Source of the DNA: Fragum whitleyi
Taxonomy: Eukaryota; Mollusca; Bivalvia; Cardiida; Cardiidae
Direction: 5' to 3'
Length of the DNA stretch: 64,000 nt
Assembly (NCBI GenBank): GCA_948146395.1
Contig: OX411548.1
Location: 33,240,912-33,304,911, forward strand
The notes under the pieces are model-generated. The model made no database searches and was not told the origin of the DNA. It saw nothing but the letters and a program-made list of their open reading frames with translations. The position numbers were made by a program, and so were the translations under genes. Below, in pieces: positions 11,378-23,619 of the stretch; positions within the stretch are counted from its first letter, which is position 1, and each line of letters starts with the position of its first letter.

Positions 11378-12640
11378 TAAAGAATAATTCTGCAATACTA
11401 AAACACTGTGTTATTGGTATGCATTAGAATCTTTCTCATCAACACAACAAACAAGAAAATTAAATGCTATAAACTGACATTGACCTTTCACATCATGAAT
11501 TCTTTAAGATTTTGAATACTTAAAAGTTGGATTATCATTGTTTGAAATTCCTAGAGATATGAATAAAAAAATATTCATACCTCTTAAGGAGTATTAGCTT
11601 AAGACATATATATATCTCAATTGCTGTGTGTCCTGTGTTTGAGATGAAAACACAAGTTGCAAGATGTCCCTCAGCTTTGTATATGTTCTCTCATGAAAAG
11701 CAGAGTATAAATCATAAAAGTTAGGAAATGTAATTGTATCCTGGATAGTGGGACTGGAAACCCAAAAAAAGATGGTAGAATTTTCACTAAAAATTCCTGA
11801 AACTAATGCCATACTCAATCCTAACCTTGAAACAGCATGACTTGTTTACCCAAGCTGATTTTTGTGCTCAGAATGCAAAGCAAAGACAAATAAACCTTAA
11901 TTCTGAAAACATTCTATACCTGACAACTTAGGGTTATCATAAGAAAATGGTATATATTTGTGCAATTTGTTTACAAAGAAATGTAACATACCTATAAATT
12001 TTGTATAAATCATAAACCCAAACTGTGTACTAAATCCAATAAAATCCACAAAACCTGTTTACTGAAAAGCCATAAAATTGTAGTCAAATCCAACCACTAC
12101 CCACATAAATATTTTTGTCACACACACAATTCAAAAACTCCTTTTTAATATTCCCTTTTAGTACGAAATTTGCATAAGCAGTCACAATTTACTGTGTCAA
12201 AACCAGACATATTTTATACAGTGATTAGGGATGGCGATTAGATCCTTTGCGGCTTTGCTACACAAAACTGGTTTTATACCAATCCAATATCGTCAACTAA
12301 GGGTCTTAAATAAATAACAGGAGATAAAACTTCCATGATACATAGTATTTCTTAAACTTTCCTTTATCATTTTTCCTTTATTTGATTATTTTTATCGAAC
12401 TCAACAATTTTTTCTCAGCAGGTAAGCTTTAAAAAATATTGAAGTAAAAGAAAAAGCTCCCTCATCACAGCTTTTTAAGATAGATGGGGTATTTTGGACT
12501 TGAGATTCAAATATCTTAAAAGAAGGGTCTGGCAGCCATACTAATTCACTATACAGTAGGAGGCAAACTATTCTATCTCAATTTAACCTTATCCTGTACA
12601 ATCCAGCTTCTTTAATGACTCTCAAGAAATAACACTTGTT
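11378..12640. other. No gene recognised
   Basis: AT-rich intergenic sequence; the small ORFs have no recognisable product. Confidence 0.3.
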
Positions 12641-12642
12641 AA

Positions 12643-12887
12643 ACAAGATGTGTTTGTGAAACACGAATGCCCCCGGAACGGCATTTTTTTTCAAAGTTTG
12701 ACCTTGACAGATGACCTTGACCTTGTCACATGACCTTGACTTTGGTACCAGCGGATGCGGGTCATTGAGATCTATCATCATGCCAAATATTAGCTTTGTA
12801 TCTTGAATAGGCTTGAAGATATTGGCAAGGTTAAGTTTTCAGGTTAAGTTTTCGGACAGACGGACGGACAGACGGACGGACGGACAG

Positions 12888-12934
<47 letters not shown>

Positions 12935-12980
12935 CGAGTAAAACAATATGCCCCCGATCTCTCGATACGGGGGCATAAAA
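12643..12980 (+). mobile_element. HINE/pearl-like element, ATGCCCC family (copy 3)
   Basis: It begins ACAAGATGTGTTTGTGAAAC with ATGCCCCCGG, and contains the GACCTTGACCTTGTCACATG block. A GGACAGACGGACGG-type microsatellite of about 90 bp grades into pure (GACA)n at 12845-12935. It ends CCCCCGATCTCTCGATACGG followed by GGGCATAAAA. This is the best-preserved copy of its family in the window. Confidence 0.8.
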
Positions 12981-13285
12981 ATATTGTAGAAAATGGTGAA
13001 ATTGCTCATTATGAACAATATATTATAACTTCATTTCCCTCAATGTTACTACACTTCAAGACAATCTTTTTTAAAATTCCTTCAAATTTTATATGTCATC
13101 TGCAACCTCTTTCAATTTGGATCAGTCCAAGTTTGTTATCTGGCTAATTTGGTTAATTTACTTTCACATCCTCTTGGTGTACTCAAGTGAAACAACAATG
13201 CAATTATAAAACCTCGTAACTACAGCTTTATATAATAACACGGTTTTAGAATTGCATTGAAGATCGCAATTTTGAGATCTAAAGT

Positions 13286-13353
13286 GGGGTTCACACGATG
13301 TGTTTTTTCACATCTGTCTTTTCAGATCTTCAAAAACACATCGTGTGAACCCC
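13286..13353. repeat. Palindrome with GGGGTTCACACGATGTG arms
   Basis: The left arm GGGGTTCACACGATGTG plus T residues and its complement at 13332-13353 flank an internal ACATCTG..CAGAT segment. A related, weaker inverted pair occurs at about 18235-18345 (..GTGTGAACCCT). No target duplication was resolved. Confidence 0.6.
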
Positions 13354-13797
13354 TAGATAATGAGCGTTCTGTTAACAGATCTGCTTTACAGACGGAATAG
13401 AACATGTTCTATTTCGCCTGCTTTTTCATACGGAATTGACCAATCAGAAGCCTTTCTGGGGATACTGACCGAGATGACTTGATAACATCTGTTTATACTT
13501 GTCAATTACCTGGACAAACTGTTTACTTTTGGTATCATATGAATGAATCAATCATTTCAATGAAAGCTCCACAAGCACAATCCTACTATGAATTAAAAAA
13601 TAGTTTACTATTTTATTTTTTTCTATAAAATACTATTGAACACTCAGGTCCCCCCCCCAAAAAAAAAGATTATAAAAATGTGGCTTCCAAAATGACTTAT
13701 CCCAAGTTTTGTCAATGGAGAGCAAAACTAAGATAACTCCCATACATGCTGACATTTCTTTTTTTTTCATACAAAATTCAAAAGAACTTTTGTTTTA

Positions 13798-14266
13798 TTA
13801 GCTCCACTGGCTGAAAGCAACTGGGGCTTTTTCATGGCGTTGTGTCCGTTGTGCGTCCATTTGTCTGTCCGTCCTTGTGTGCGTCCGGTAGTAAACTTTT
13901 TATTCAAAAATCTTCTTCTCGGAAACTACTAGATGAATTTCAAACAAATTTCACAGAAATGATCCTTGGGTGACCCTCTTTCAAATTTGTTCAAAAAATT
14001 TTGATTCAATGAAAAACATTGATTAAATGGGCGTGGCTAATTTCCAAATATGGTAAAAAGTAAGTTTTCTCAGATTCAAATTCATGGATACCAATAAAAT
14101 TTTACATTAATGATTCCTAAGTGACTCTTTATCAGTCTACCAAACATTATAGTGATCGGATGAAAAATATGTATTTTATGGGCGGAGGTCATTTCTCTAT
14201 ATAGTGGAAACTTTCAAAATCATTTTCTCAGAATGTAAGCAATGGATATCAACCAAATTTCACTGG
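13798..14266 (-). mobile_element. HINE/pearl-like element, family C (3' part)
   Basis: This is a minus-strand element. Its 3' terminus (GCTCCACTGGCTGAAAGCAA hairpin region) is at the low coordinate, followed by the complement of the microsatellite (TGTCTGTCCGTCC at about 13860). Tandem units of roughly 170 bp follow, marked by TATTTTATGGGCGGAGGTCA and TTTCACTGGAA. The array stops abruptly at 14266 and resumes at 15776. Confidence 0.65.
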
Positions 14267-15775
14267 AACAAGGTGCCAAATTGTCACAAGATACGCCCGT
14301 CACACTGCTTAGTATTAACTGGGGGTTTGAATAGAACTGAGGTTATTTTGAATGAATAATTTTTTCACCCATGAAGTTTCATGATCCTAGCTATTATACT
14401 TTTAGAGATATACTCCGGACAAGATTCTAGTATGAAAAACAACAATGTGCAATAACTCAAAAAATAGGCCAGGTAGAATTATGGTTCTTGTACACTACAC
14501 TCCCCCTTGATGACATCTATACAACCATGAAGTTTCATGATCCTAGCTATCATACTTTAAGAGATATACTCCGGACAAGATACCAGTCTGAAAAACAACA
14601 AAGGGCAATAACTAAAAAAATAGGCCAGGCAGAGTTATGGTTATTGTACACTGCACTCCCCCTTGGTGAGATCTTTACACCCATGCAGTTTCATGATCCT
14701 AGCTATTATACTTTTAGAGATATACCCCGGACAAGATTCAAGTCTGAAAAACAACAAAGGGCAATAACTCAAAAATAGGCAAGGTAGAGTTGTGGTTCTT
14801 GTGCACTGCGCTCCCCCTTGGTGAGATCTATACACCGATGAAGTTTCATGATCCTAGCTATTATACTTTAAGAGATATATACTCCGGACAAGATTCAAGT
14901 CTGAAAAAAAACAAAGGGCAATAACTCAAAAAATAGGCCAGGTAGAGTTATGGTTCTTGTGCACTGCACTCCCCCTTGGTGAGATCTATACACCCATGAA
15001 GTTTCATGATCCTAGCTTTTAAACTTTAAGAGATAAACTCCGGACAAGATTCAAGTCTGAAAAACAACAAAGGGCAATAACTCAAAAAATAGGTCAGGTA
15101 AATTTGTGGTTCTTGTGCACTGCACTCCCTCTTGGTGAGATCTATACACCCATGAAGTTTCATGATCCTAGCTATTATACTTTTAGAAATATACTCCGGA
15201 CAAGATTCTAGTCTAAAAAACAACAAAGGGCAATAACTCAAAAAATAGGCCAGGTAGAGTTATGGTTCTTGTGCACTGCACTCCCCCTTGGTGAGATCTA
15301 TACACCCATGCAGTTTCATAATCCTAGCTATTATACTTTTAGAGATATACTCCGGACAAGATTCAAGTCTGAAAACAACAAAGGGCAATAACTCAAAAAA
15401 TAGGCCAGGTAGAGTTGTGGTTCTTGTGCACTGCACTCCCCCTTGGTGAGATCTATACACCCATGAAGTTTCATGATCCTAGCTATTATACTTTTAGAGA
15501 TATACTCCGGACAAGATTCAAGTCTGAAAAACAACAAAGGGCAATAACTCAAAAAATAGGTCAGGTAGAGTTATGGTTCTTTTGCACTGCACTCCGCAAT
15601 GATGAGAAGAATATAATTGCCAAGTTTGAAGTCAATCGGACTTCAAGTGACAGAGTTATGCTCTGGACAAAGAAGTGGACGCCGCCGGACGCCCGGACGC
15701 CCGGACACCGGACGCCGGACGCCGGACATCACGGGTGATCCCATAATACGTCCCGTCTTCGACGGGCGTATAAAA
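14267..15775 (+). mobile_element. HINE/pearl-like element, family B, about 8 tandem units, inserted in family C
   Basis: It starts about ACAAGGTGCCAAATTGTCAC with ATACGCCCGTC. Seven to eight units of about 155 bp follow, each with GGGCAATAACTCAAAAAATA, a CTTGTGCACTGCACTCCC block and TTTCATGATCCTAGC. A variant microsatellite GCCCGGACGCCCGGAC lies at about 15680-15725. It ends with the hairpin TACGTCCCGTCTTCGACGGG followed by CGTATAAAA. The 5' ATACGCCCGTC and 3' GACGGGCGTAT are inverted copies. The tandem unit is related to that of the element at 24432. ORFs on either strand are products of the repeat. Confidence 0.75.
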
Positions 15776-16200
15776 ATCCTTGAGTGACCCCTTAACAGAC
15801 TACCAAAATTATTGTTGTCAGATGGAAAAATATGTATTTTATGGGCGGGGGTCATTTCTCTATATGTTATATAGTGGAAACTTTGAAAATCATTTTCTCA
15901 GAATGTAATGGATGGTTATCGACCAAATTTCACTGGAATAATCCTTGGGTGACCCTTTATCAGTCTATCAAAAATTATTGTGGTCAGATGGAAAAATATG
16001 TATTTTATGGGCGGAGGTCATTTCTCTATATGTTATATAGTGGAAACTTTGAAACCATTTGCTCAGAATGTAACTGATGGATATCAATCAAACTTTTTTT
16101 GTATGATCTTTGGGTGACCCATTATCATGCAGCCAAAAATTATTGTGATTGGATGAAAAATATGTCTTTTATGGGTGGTGGTCATTTCTCTATATGACAA
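15776..16200 (-). mobile_element. HINE/pearl-like element, family C (5' part)
   Basis: This continues the array broken at 14266. Units again show ATCCTTGGGTGACCC, TATTTTATGGGCGGAGGTCA and TTTCACTGGAATAATCC. The intact unit at about 15930 shows that family B landed between TTTCACTGGA and TCCTTG. The 5' end of the element was not resolved. Confidence 0.6.
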
Positions 16201-16204
16201 TTGT

Positions 16205-16365
16205 AAACTTATGTGAGATAGCAGCTGGAGGCTAGGAAAGGATGTGATGCCTGTGTATTAAATACCAGACATCCAATGTTAGGTGCCCAGGTCACAGCTA
16301 TATAACTGAAAGATTGTTGAAAGCGGCGTAGAACACCATTCAAACCTACGGCGTTACATAACCTG
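16205..16365 (+). mobile_element. tRNA-derived SINE (copy 2, body and tail only)
   Basis: Shows the shared body GTGAGATAGCAGCTGGAGGC, TTAGGTGCCCAGGTCAC and the 3' end TTGAAAGCGGCGTAGAACAC, matching the copies at 23620 and 51785. The tRNA-like head is missing. Confidence 0.65.
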
Positions 16366-17269
16366 TTTTCAGAGTAAATGCATAATAAAAATATGCACTT
16401 GAAATAAAATTAAAAGCTGAGAAGAAGTCTGAGCCATGCCATCACAGAGCTTGTTCTCAGCTGCAGTTATGACAGTAACAGTTTGATCTCCTAGCTACAA
16501 TTAACATATTTACTGTACAGACACAGAATGGGCAATATTTGATTTCGTAATACCCATGTTATTGCTTAGAAGAAAATGCATAAGAGGATAACTTTGAATT
16601 TGGAAAAAGAAACACTTTCATTTGAACCAATTAAAGATTCTTTTTATCATTTTTATTGTGTTCATTTATATTATTACTATTATTGTTGTTGTTGTTTGTT
16701 TAAGAAGTGCATTTTAATATTCTTTGATGCTGTTTGTTTGTTTTTTGTTTGATAACTAGCATGGTACTTTTCTATCCTTTTCTTTCTTATTTATTAATCA
16801 AAGGCCTGAAAGGCCTGAATGCAGTCAGGACGGAACAATATTTGAGTATTGAAATATTTTAATTATAACAAATTTTCTAAAATCTAAGGCTAAAATCTAC
16901 ACTTCAGATCTTTGGCCTTCTATTCTGACCTTTCATTCCAAAATATTGCCTGAATCATGCTTAAAGCCCTTGCTTTTGATGAAAAGATCACTTCTTGGAG
17001 GGCCAATGCTTTACTACAAGGTCAGTATAACAATATGAAAATAATAAGGGCTGAATTCTTATATCTTCCATCGTCAACCACCTTGATAATAGGGATAGCT
17101 CCTGGTATGGCTAATACTCATGCCGAGTTGTCAGAAAATAGCTACAGACATAAAACTACCCCAAAAATTGCACTCGAGTCAACAAATCAACATAATATTG
17201 TTTACCATCTAACTCTGCTTTTCTCTTTTTTTTTTTATTCACAATGAACATGTCAAAACGTTGGGTTGC
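16366..17269. other. No gene recognised
   Basis: Intergenic sequence with T-rich and GTT-repeat stretches at about 16680-16750. A 96-codon ORF at 16957-17247 is not recognisable and ends in a T-rich tract; it is not called. Confidence 0.3.
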
Positions 17270-18140
17270 TCACCATACTTAAGCCAGTAATATCTGTCAA
17301 GCAAGTAGGTGAGAAAACCCCGCTTTTCTTTGGTTTTTAGATCGGAAAAAGTCACTTGTTCGTCTGCTGAAATTTCAGAGGGACAGACTGATTTCCGGTG
17401 ATTGTGTAATATTGACGTGGACCCTGTGAAATCGGCCCGGGTTCATTAGATTCTATTTCTATATTTACTTTTGCCTTCTTTTCTGGAGACCCGGCGAAAA
17501 AGTTATAAATTGTCTTTGATCGCCTTTAATCTTGATCTATTTCGTAAAGGAACATGTTAACATAGAATGGTTCCCGATTTATTGGATTTACGATAATACA
17601 GCACCGATTATCATAACGCTGTGCAGGGTACCATAAAGATTTTTATTTGGGAATAGGCCAAAACGGCAGGTCGTCGCGGAAGTCCGATTTTCGTCGATAT
17701 CTTATTTTAAGATTCGGTGCGACGTAGAGGCCATCCTTTTGATTTTTATTCGCAGTCTACAACTTTTTAGTTCTAATCGCGCGGCCTTGACAGAACCCTA
17801 ACACCGGATAAAATAAACGATAAACCTATCTGAGTAAGGGAAGTAACTCGAAAAGACGAGTCCCTTTAAAAAACGGTCGCTGACTACTTTCGATTTCGTG
17901 TTTCCTTTTCGGCGCCGTTCAAACTCTTTTCCCCCTGAATTTTGATGTCCAAATTCGAAATATGGCTTTGAAATCGGAATTGTTCACAAAAAATCTAGGT
18001 AGCTAGCATTCAGTCTGATATTATTTTCGCGGGCTAAAAATCATGAATGGGTTTACTTTTTCACGCTCATGGATTTATTCGAATTCGGTGTTGTGAGGAT
18101 CCGATTGCCGGCGACCACTATATGCAAGTCAGACTTTCAG
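17270..18140. other. CpG-richer non-repetitive block, function unknown
   Basis: This block has visibly more CG dinucleotides than its surroundings (GGCCCGGG, GTCGTCGCGG, CGCGCGGCC, GGCGCCG). It lacks long ORFs and matches none of the repeat families in the window. It ends in a small AAGTCAGACTTTCAGTCTGA hairpin near 18127. It could be a promoter or first-exon region of a gene mostly outside recognition, or a degraded element. Confidence 0.3.
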
Positions 18141-18491
18141 TCTGACTGCATAAAAAGGGCTGGGTAAGAAATGGATATCCATCTCCACATTCCAGTTATG
18201 TAATACAATACTTCACCTCAGAAATAACTGACCTGGGTCATCCAAAGCAGATATGTAAAACATACCGTCTGAACCCTAAAAACATATATGTTTCAAAACA
18301 TGTCTGGTTTTTCATATCTGCTTAAACATGCCGTGTGAACCCTACTTAAAAGATGATAGGTTGAAAGATGGTAAATGTTCAGTCTGCAACCTCTTTCAAA
18401 TTGGATCAGTCCAAGTTTGTTATCTGGATAATTTGGTTAATTTACTTTCATATCCTCTTAGTATTAGCTAGATATACAATGGTGAAATTCT

Positions 18492-18538
18492 AAAACATTG
18501 TAACTACAGCTTGATTAAAGCTGTAGTTACAATGTTTT
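18492..18538. repeat. Fold-back element with perfect 21-bp arms (copy 1)
   Basis: Arms AAAACATTGTAACTACAGC(TT) and the exact complement flank a 5-bp spacer (GATTA). Related fold-backs lie at 45566 and 51511, and half-copies at about 13215 and 49095. Confidence 0.75.
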
Positions 18539-18548
18539 GTATTTACAA

Positions 18549-18777
18549 GTAACACTTTCCTGTTTTACAAAATTTTGGACCTGTCCAAATTCAAAGGTTT
18601 TGCAGACGAAAATTTAAAGTGGATTTAATTTGAAAAATAACCGTTCTGTAGGGTAGAAAATAGTGTGGAAAAAGAAGAAATTGCTTGACAAAAGCGATTC
18701 CTTCTTTTTTCACAATGTTTTCTCAATCATAAAATCACAGACACGTAAAAAGCAGGGGTTAAACAGCAAAGGGTTAA
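18549..18777 (+). mobile_element. TTAA-flanked MITE, family 1 (copy 4)
   Basis: The 3' end AACAGCAAAGGGTTAA is intact; the 5' end is decayed (AACACTTTCCTGTTTTAC). The central hairpin AGAAATTGCTTGACAAAAGC is present. Non-coding. Confidence 0.8.
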
Positions 18778-18954
18778 AAATAGCCAGTAAGAGATCTAAA
18801 AGACGTTTGCCTAGATAGTAAAGGTTCAGTCACTGTCATTTCATTTATTAAACTTGGCCATCTGTGACAAAAACCTACTGAGAGCTGCATCACTAAATAT
18901 TACAGCTTAATGTTGCCGTAACCAAAATTGCAGCTTAATGTAAACCAAAATTGC

Positions 18955-19240
18955 AGTTTAATTTAATGTTGTTTGAATGGGGTTTTACAACGCTTTCAAC
19001 AATCTTTCAATAATATTGTGGTGGCTGGAGCACCTAAATAATGGATCTGCGGTATTTCTTACACCAGTACAACCATTACATCCTGTCCTAGCCCCCAGCT
19101 GCTAGACATAGGTCTACGATTATCAACCCTTTGGAAAGACAAATAGTCGGAAAAGATGAGTGTCGCCATTGTGAATCGAACCAAGGACCTTTGGATGATA
19201 GTCTGATGCCATACCATTGCGCTTTGAAAAGCTAATTATA
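18955..19240 (-). mobile_element. tRNA-derived SINE (copy 3, minus strand)
   Basis: Minus-strand copy. The tail end TTGAAAGCGTTGTAAAACCC lies near 18970-19000. The body contains TAGACCTATGTCTAGCAGCT, and a decayed tRNA-like head with GGTTCGATTCACAATGG lies near 19165. It belongs to the same family as 23620. Confidence 0.7.
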
Positions 19241-19512
19241 AAATACATGTATATTATTAAGGTAAATAGTTTCACTGTGTTGAATTCATCATAAGTATTC
19301 CTTTTTCTCCCAAATGATGCACTTTACAAGAAATCTAATGTCTATTGCTGCAATGAAATGGGAGAATGAAAATAACAGATCATTACACCAAAACAATTGT
19401 TATTTATCGTCTTTTGGTGTCAAAAACCCTACATTATAAGTTTGAATAAGCAGGAGTTACAAGGTTTGAGTGGCCAGAAGTTAATAGGTGACTTATAGGC
19501 TATATATAAGTG

Positions 19513-19720
19513 GAGTCCATGGTCTAGCGGTTAGGACAATGGCTTTGGGATCGAAAGGTCCCGGAATCGAATCCCGATCCAGACCACAGGAATTTTTCTG
19601 AACAAAGAATTTACTACATGTTACCCAGGTTTATAAATGGGTAACTGTGAGAGTTGTAAGTCAAAATGCTGTGGCAGCCGAAGGCGCCATTTGTTTACAG
19701 CCGACTTTCAATTCCGAAAT
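19513..19720 (+). mobile_element. tRNA-derived SINE of a second family
   Basis: The head shows a box-A-like TGGTCTAGCGGTTAGGAC and a box-B-like GGAATCGAATCCCGATCC at tRNA-like spacing (19520-19585). A body follows that contains TACCCAGGTTTATAAATGGG and GCAGCCGAAGGCGCCATTTG. The body does not match the 23620 family. The 3' end was not resolved. A free-standing tRNA pseudogene is the alternative. Confidence 0.55.
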
Positions 19721-20204
19721 TGGAAGTTCAAGTGTTAAGTTGTGTGAATATGTATATTGTAATACAAGACTATAAACCAAACTTTAACTTAAACATTAAA
19801 TGGTCTTGAGAAAATATATGTCAGCTCTAGATCATGACCAAGCAGCTTCATGGTTTCCACTTTTCATGTTAGGTCTGATTTATTTATTCCTTTTAATTTT
19901 GAATCACCAAATGGCAGACTTGAAATTTGTCTGCTAGGGGATAAACATTTTCAATATGACATAAAATCCAGTGAAATGCTACATATTCTGCATAGCTAGA
20001 CATGGTTTTTGACACCCACTTAAAATGCTTTCAAAATTTTGACAAACAACATCAGAGATTTTATGAATTAATAAACTCTTTTCCCACTAGTCTGTTTTAG
20101 CAAGAAACAACAGTTTCATGTTGTCTCAATCATAAGCCATTGCTAATCAAAAATCAAATTCTCCTATATGGATATTTTTCTGTATAATGAAAATAACACT
20201 TTTT

Positions 20205-21265
20205 ATACCCCCGCAAAAGGAATGTTTTCGGGGGTATACTGGAATCAGCCTGTCTGTCCATCCGTCCATCCGTCTGTCTGTCCATCCGTGGACATTTTTA
20301 CTAGTAATTTTGTGTCGCGAACTCCTCCTTCAGTTTTCATTCAATAGTAATGAAACTTCATGCAAACATTGATCATAAGTTGAAGTTTTGCAAGACACAA
20401 ATTTTAAGTCTCAACTCCCCCTGGTTCATGAATTATCTCCCCTTGAACTTAGACTTTTTTCCTATATATTACCATATACTTATAAGTTTGTGTCTCAAAC
20501 TCCTCTTTCAGTTTGCATTCATTAGAAATGAATCTTTATACAAACATTGATCATAAGTTGAAGTTTTGCAAGATGCAAATTTCAAGACTCAACTCCCCCT
20601 GGTTCATAAATTATCTCCCCTTTAACTTAGACATTTTTTCCTATTTGTTACCATGTACTGATAATTTTGTGTGGCAAACTCCTCCTTAAGTTTTCATTCA
20701 ATAGTTATGATTTTTTAATACAAATATTGATGATAAGTTGAAGTTTTGCAAGACACAATTTTCAAGTCTCAACTCCCCCTGGTGCATGAATTATGTCCCC
20801 TTGAACTTAGACCTTTTTATTGCTGATTGTTACCGTGTACTGATAATTTTGTGTGGCAAACTCCTCCATGAGTTTTCAATCAATAGTAATGAAACTTAAT
20901 ACAAACATTGATCAAAAGTTGAAGTTTTGCAATATGCAATTTCAAGTCTCAACTGCCCTGCTTCAAGAATTAGAATTTTAGCTTTTTTGTACACAAGTAA
21001 AAATCTTGTGTTGCAAACTCCTCCTTGTTTTCTTTTTCATTCACATATACTAGTAATTTTGTGTTACAAACACCTCCTTCAGTTTTCCTTCAATAGCTTG
21101 AAAACATTTATCACATGTTTAAGTTTTGCAAGACGCGATTTAGAGGTCTCAAATCTAAGAGTTATCTTAATATTTGTAGCATGTTTTGCCTCTTCTGTCA
21201 AAGTATCTCATTCTCTGAAAGCACTTGCGGGGGTATTAAGTCACATTCAGTGACAAGCTCTAGTT
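20205..21265 (-). mobile_element. HINE/pearl-like element, family D
   Basis: Minus-strand element. Its 3' hairpin is at 20205-20240 (ATACCCCCGCAAAAGGAATG then TTTTCGGGGGTAT), followed by the complement of the microsatellite (CTGTCCATCCGTCCATCC, to about 20290). About five units of roughly 170 bp then follow, marked by TTGTGTGGCAAACTCCTCC and AAGTTTTGCAAGACAC. The 5' end at about 21230-21265 contains GCGGGGGTATT, an inverted match to the 3' ATACCCCCGC. Confidence 0.75.
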
Positions 21266-21741
21266 TTTAAACAAACATCAATTAGTTTTCCTCTTTGCAT
21301 GAAACATTAGCAATTCAAACACGGCCTACTTCGAGATTATTACCATTTGAAAAAGAGTTAAATTTTATAGGGATATTGAATTGCAATGCACAGTGTAAAA
21401 TTTCTGAATTTATTACCTCCAAATATGGTATAAGGTAATAATAATTTGAATGCATCATAATACACCAAAAGCTCACAGAGAGAATATAAAATAACACCCT
21501 TAGTGGCTTGTTATGACTTAAACTATTAAAATATGTCTTTACTCATTGAAAGTAATAGAATGATGAGTTGGTGCATGAAGCCCCCCCCCCCCTCCCACAT
21601 TAAACTTTTTTGTTTTTTTTTCAATCAATGGAAAGCATATGAATTATCAGCCTGGGTTTTAAGAAACACAGGTTTGAGAGTCTGAGACTCACAAATAAGT
21701 AGCCGGGACTCTCAAAACTATCTGATGTGAGTCCCTACAGG

Positions 21742-21930
21742 GATCAATTTCAGAAAAGAATTAAAGGCTAATTAAATAGTCTTCAATTCTTTTCTGAAAT
21801 TGATACACAAATAAGTAGCCAGGACCCTCAAAACTATCTAATGTTAGTCCCTATATAAGGGCCTTCTAGGGATCAATTTCAGAAAAGAATTGAAGACTGA
21901 ACAGTCTTCAATTCTTTCCTGAAGTTGAGC
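21742..21930. repeat. Two consecutive fold-backs with ATCAATTTCAGAAAAGAATT arms
   Basis: The first arm pair lies at 21742-21762 and 21785-21804, the second at about 21870-21900 and 21903-21929. Both are preceded by a related GGGA..CTC.AAACTATCT.ATGT.AGTCCCTA segment, so a unit of about 125 bp has been duplicated in tandem. Confidence 0.65.
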
Positions 21931-22287
21931 CCCAAAATAAGCAATTGATATCCAATTCTTTCTTTAACTGTCAACAAGGGAACGGCTCTAAAATCAGATA
22001 AAAAATTAGTTTAGTCCTGAAAGGAAATAGTCTATAAGTTAAGCAGGGACTTCCAAACTCTTAGAAAGGACCGCTAAGATCTCAATTACCAAGTCCTTTG
22101 AACCCCCTTTTGTTGAAGAACGACCAAAACTAATTAATTCCCAATCTTTACCAATACCAATGATATGGTTATACACCAAGATGTCAGAACCAAACTACTG
22201 TATGTGCCCATGTATTTACAGTGGTTCTGCACTCAGATTCCTTGATTCTAAGAATGATAGAGATGTGAAAAAGGCAGTTACGTTAAA

Positions 22288-22538
22288 TTAATCCCAGTCA
22301 TGCTGAACTCAGAATAGTCCTACTCTGGCAACGGGTATAGACAAGGTCAGACTGCACATATGTGCAGTTTGATCTTAGTCTATACCACCTGATTTTCCTT
22401 ATTAAACTAGAAAAATTTGAAAAGTATATTTGCAAATGAAATACATGAATTAACTCCTAATTAGTTTATCCAGTGGTTTCGACATTTTGATTTTGGTGCA
22501 ATTTGCCAAGGTTTTTTATTCAACATGACAAGAGTTAC
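22288..22538 (+). mobile_element. TTAA-flanked MITE, family 2 (copy 3)
   Basis: The 5' TTAA at 22288 is followed by TCCCAGTCATGCTGAACTC; the 3' end CAACATGACAAGAGTTAC is decayed. The internal palindrome around CTGCACATATGTGCAG is intact. Confidence 0.75.
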
Positions 22539-22738
22539 TGGTAAGATAATAAAAAGATTGTCTATAAATGATTCAATACATTATACTATTTCTTATGAGC
22601 TGTCATCAGTGAATGTTGGATTACACAGCATTTTATTTTGATTACTTTATTTGTAATTCAAATGAAACAATACAACAATAAAAGCAATCATTAACAGGTG
22701 TTCACAGGTGTAAAATAAGCCAGTTTGCACACATACAT

Positions 22739-23080
22739 CTATAATATCACAAGCAAATACTCAATGGGCTCCACCATAGAAGCCAGCTTACACCTCTCCA
22801 ACTTTCCATGTAAAACATTCAATAGTGCCTTTATTATCTCCTTACTTAGACCACGCTTAAATTGACCAATTAGAGAACTGAGTATTACAAAAGTATATAT
22901 CGCAGATACAACTCCAAGTGTTGTACTTACAAATATACGATGGTACAATGTAGAATGTTGTGTACGTGAATCTCGAAAGGTTTTGTGCCCCGAGTCATTT
23001 CTAAAAGATGACGAGCATTTTATAAGGCCGTTTTCTTTCCTAAGACTTTCTACAGTCACAAAAACGCACAAGAACTGCAA
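22739..23080 (-). CDS. Unrecognised 113-codon ORF with one hydrophobic segment
   Basis: An ATG-started minus-strand frame encodes 113 residues. About residues 50-72 (FVSTTLGVVSAIYTFVILSS) are hydrophobic enough for one membrane span, and the rest is mixed polar. An AATAAA on the same strand lies about 100 bases past the stop (near 22632 on the plus strand). It overlaps none of the repeat families found here. No family was recognised, and chance remains likely in sequence this AT-rich; it could instead be a terminal exon. Confidence 0.2.
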   Translation of the reverse strand: MQFLCVFVTVESLRKENGLIKCSSSFRNDSGHKTFRDSRTQHSTLYHRIFVSTTLGVVSAIYTFVILSSLIGQFKRGLSKEIIKALLNVLHGKLERCKLASMVEPIEYLLVIL

Positions 23081-23619
23081 TAAGTATCGGAAATAGATTT
23101 ACAAGTAATTTTTGCATAATTACACATAATTAGAGTAATATCACAGCGAATTTTACTCTTTTTCATGGTTTAGAGGTACAGATAAAAAGAGAAGACAACA
23201 TTAGAAAAGTGTAGTCGAAGTTAGATAGAAAATCTCGTGCCACAATATATGGAAAATTGACACTCCCTGACACTTGTGTCTATTACCCATAATATATTAC
23301 CACGGCACTTGTTTTCTATCCTATACATACACTTAAATTTTTTGGACGCAACAATTTTTTAAAAGCTGTCTTGTCTCACAAAATTATTTTCAATGAAAGG
23401 GACCATCATCAATGAGACACTGGTTAAGTGTTACAATGATATCAAGGCTATGTTTCATTGAATGACAACAAGATATTATTGCATATAAAGTAAGATTACA
23501 CCACAGGGTATTTTGATACCTGTTTTATAGACAGGTTATACAAACCACTGTATGTCTTATTAAATTTCAACAGCAGGGCATAGTGACCCTGCAGAGCAAC
23601 ATCCTTATCTTCTATATCA

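Noticed and set aside
14488..15855. Series of overlapping ORFs with similar proteins on both strands
   Set aside because: They arise from the 155-bp tandem repeat; they are open on both strands with no codon signature.
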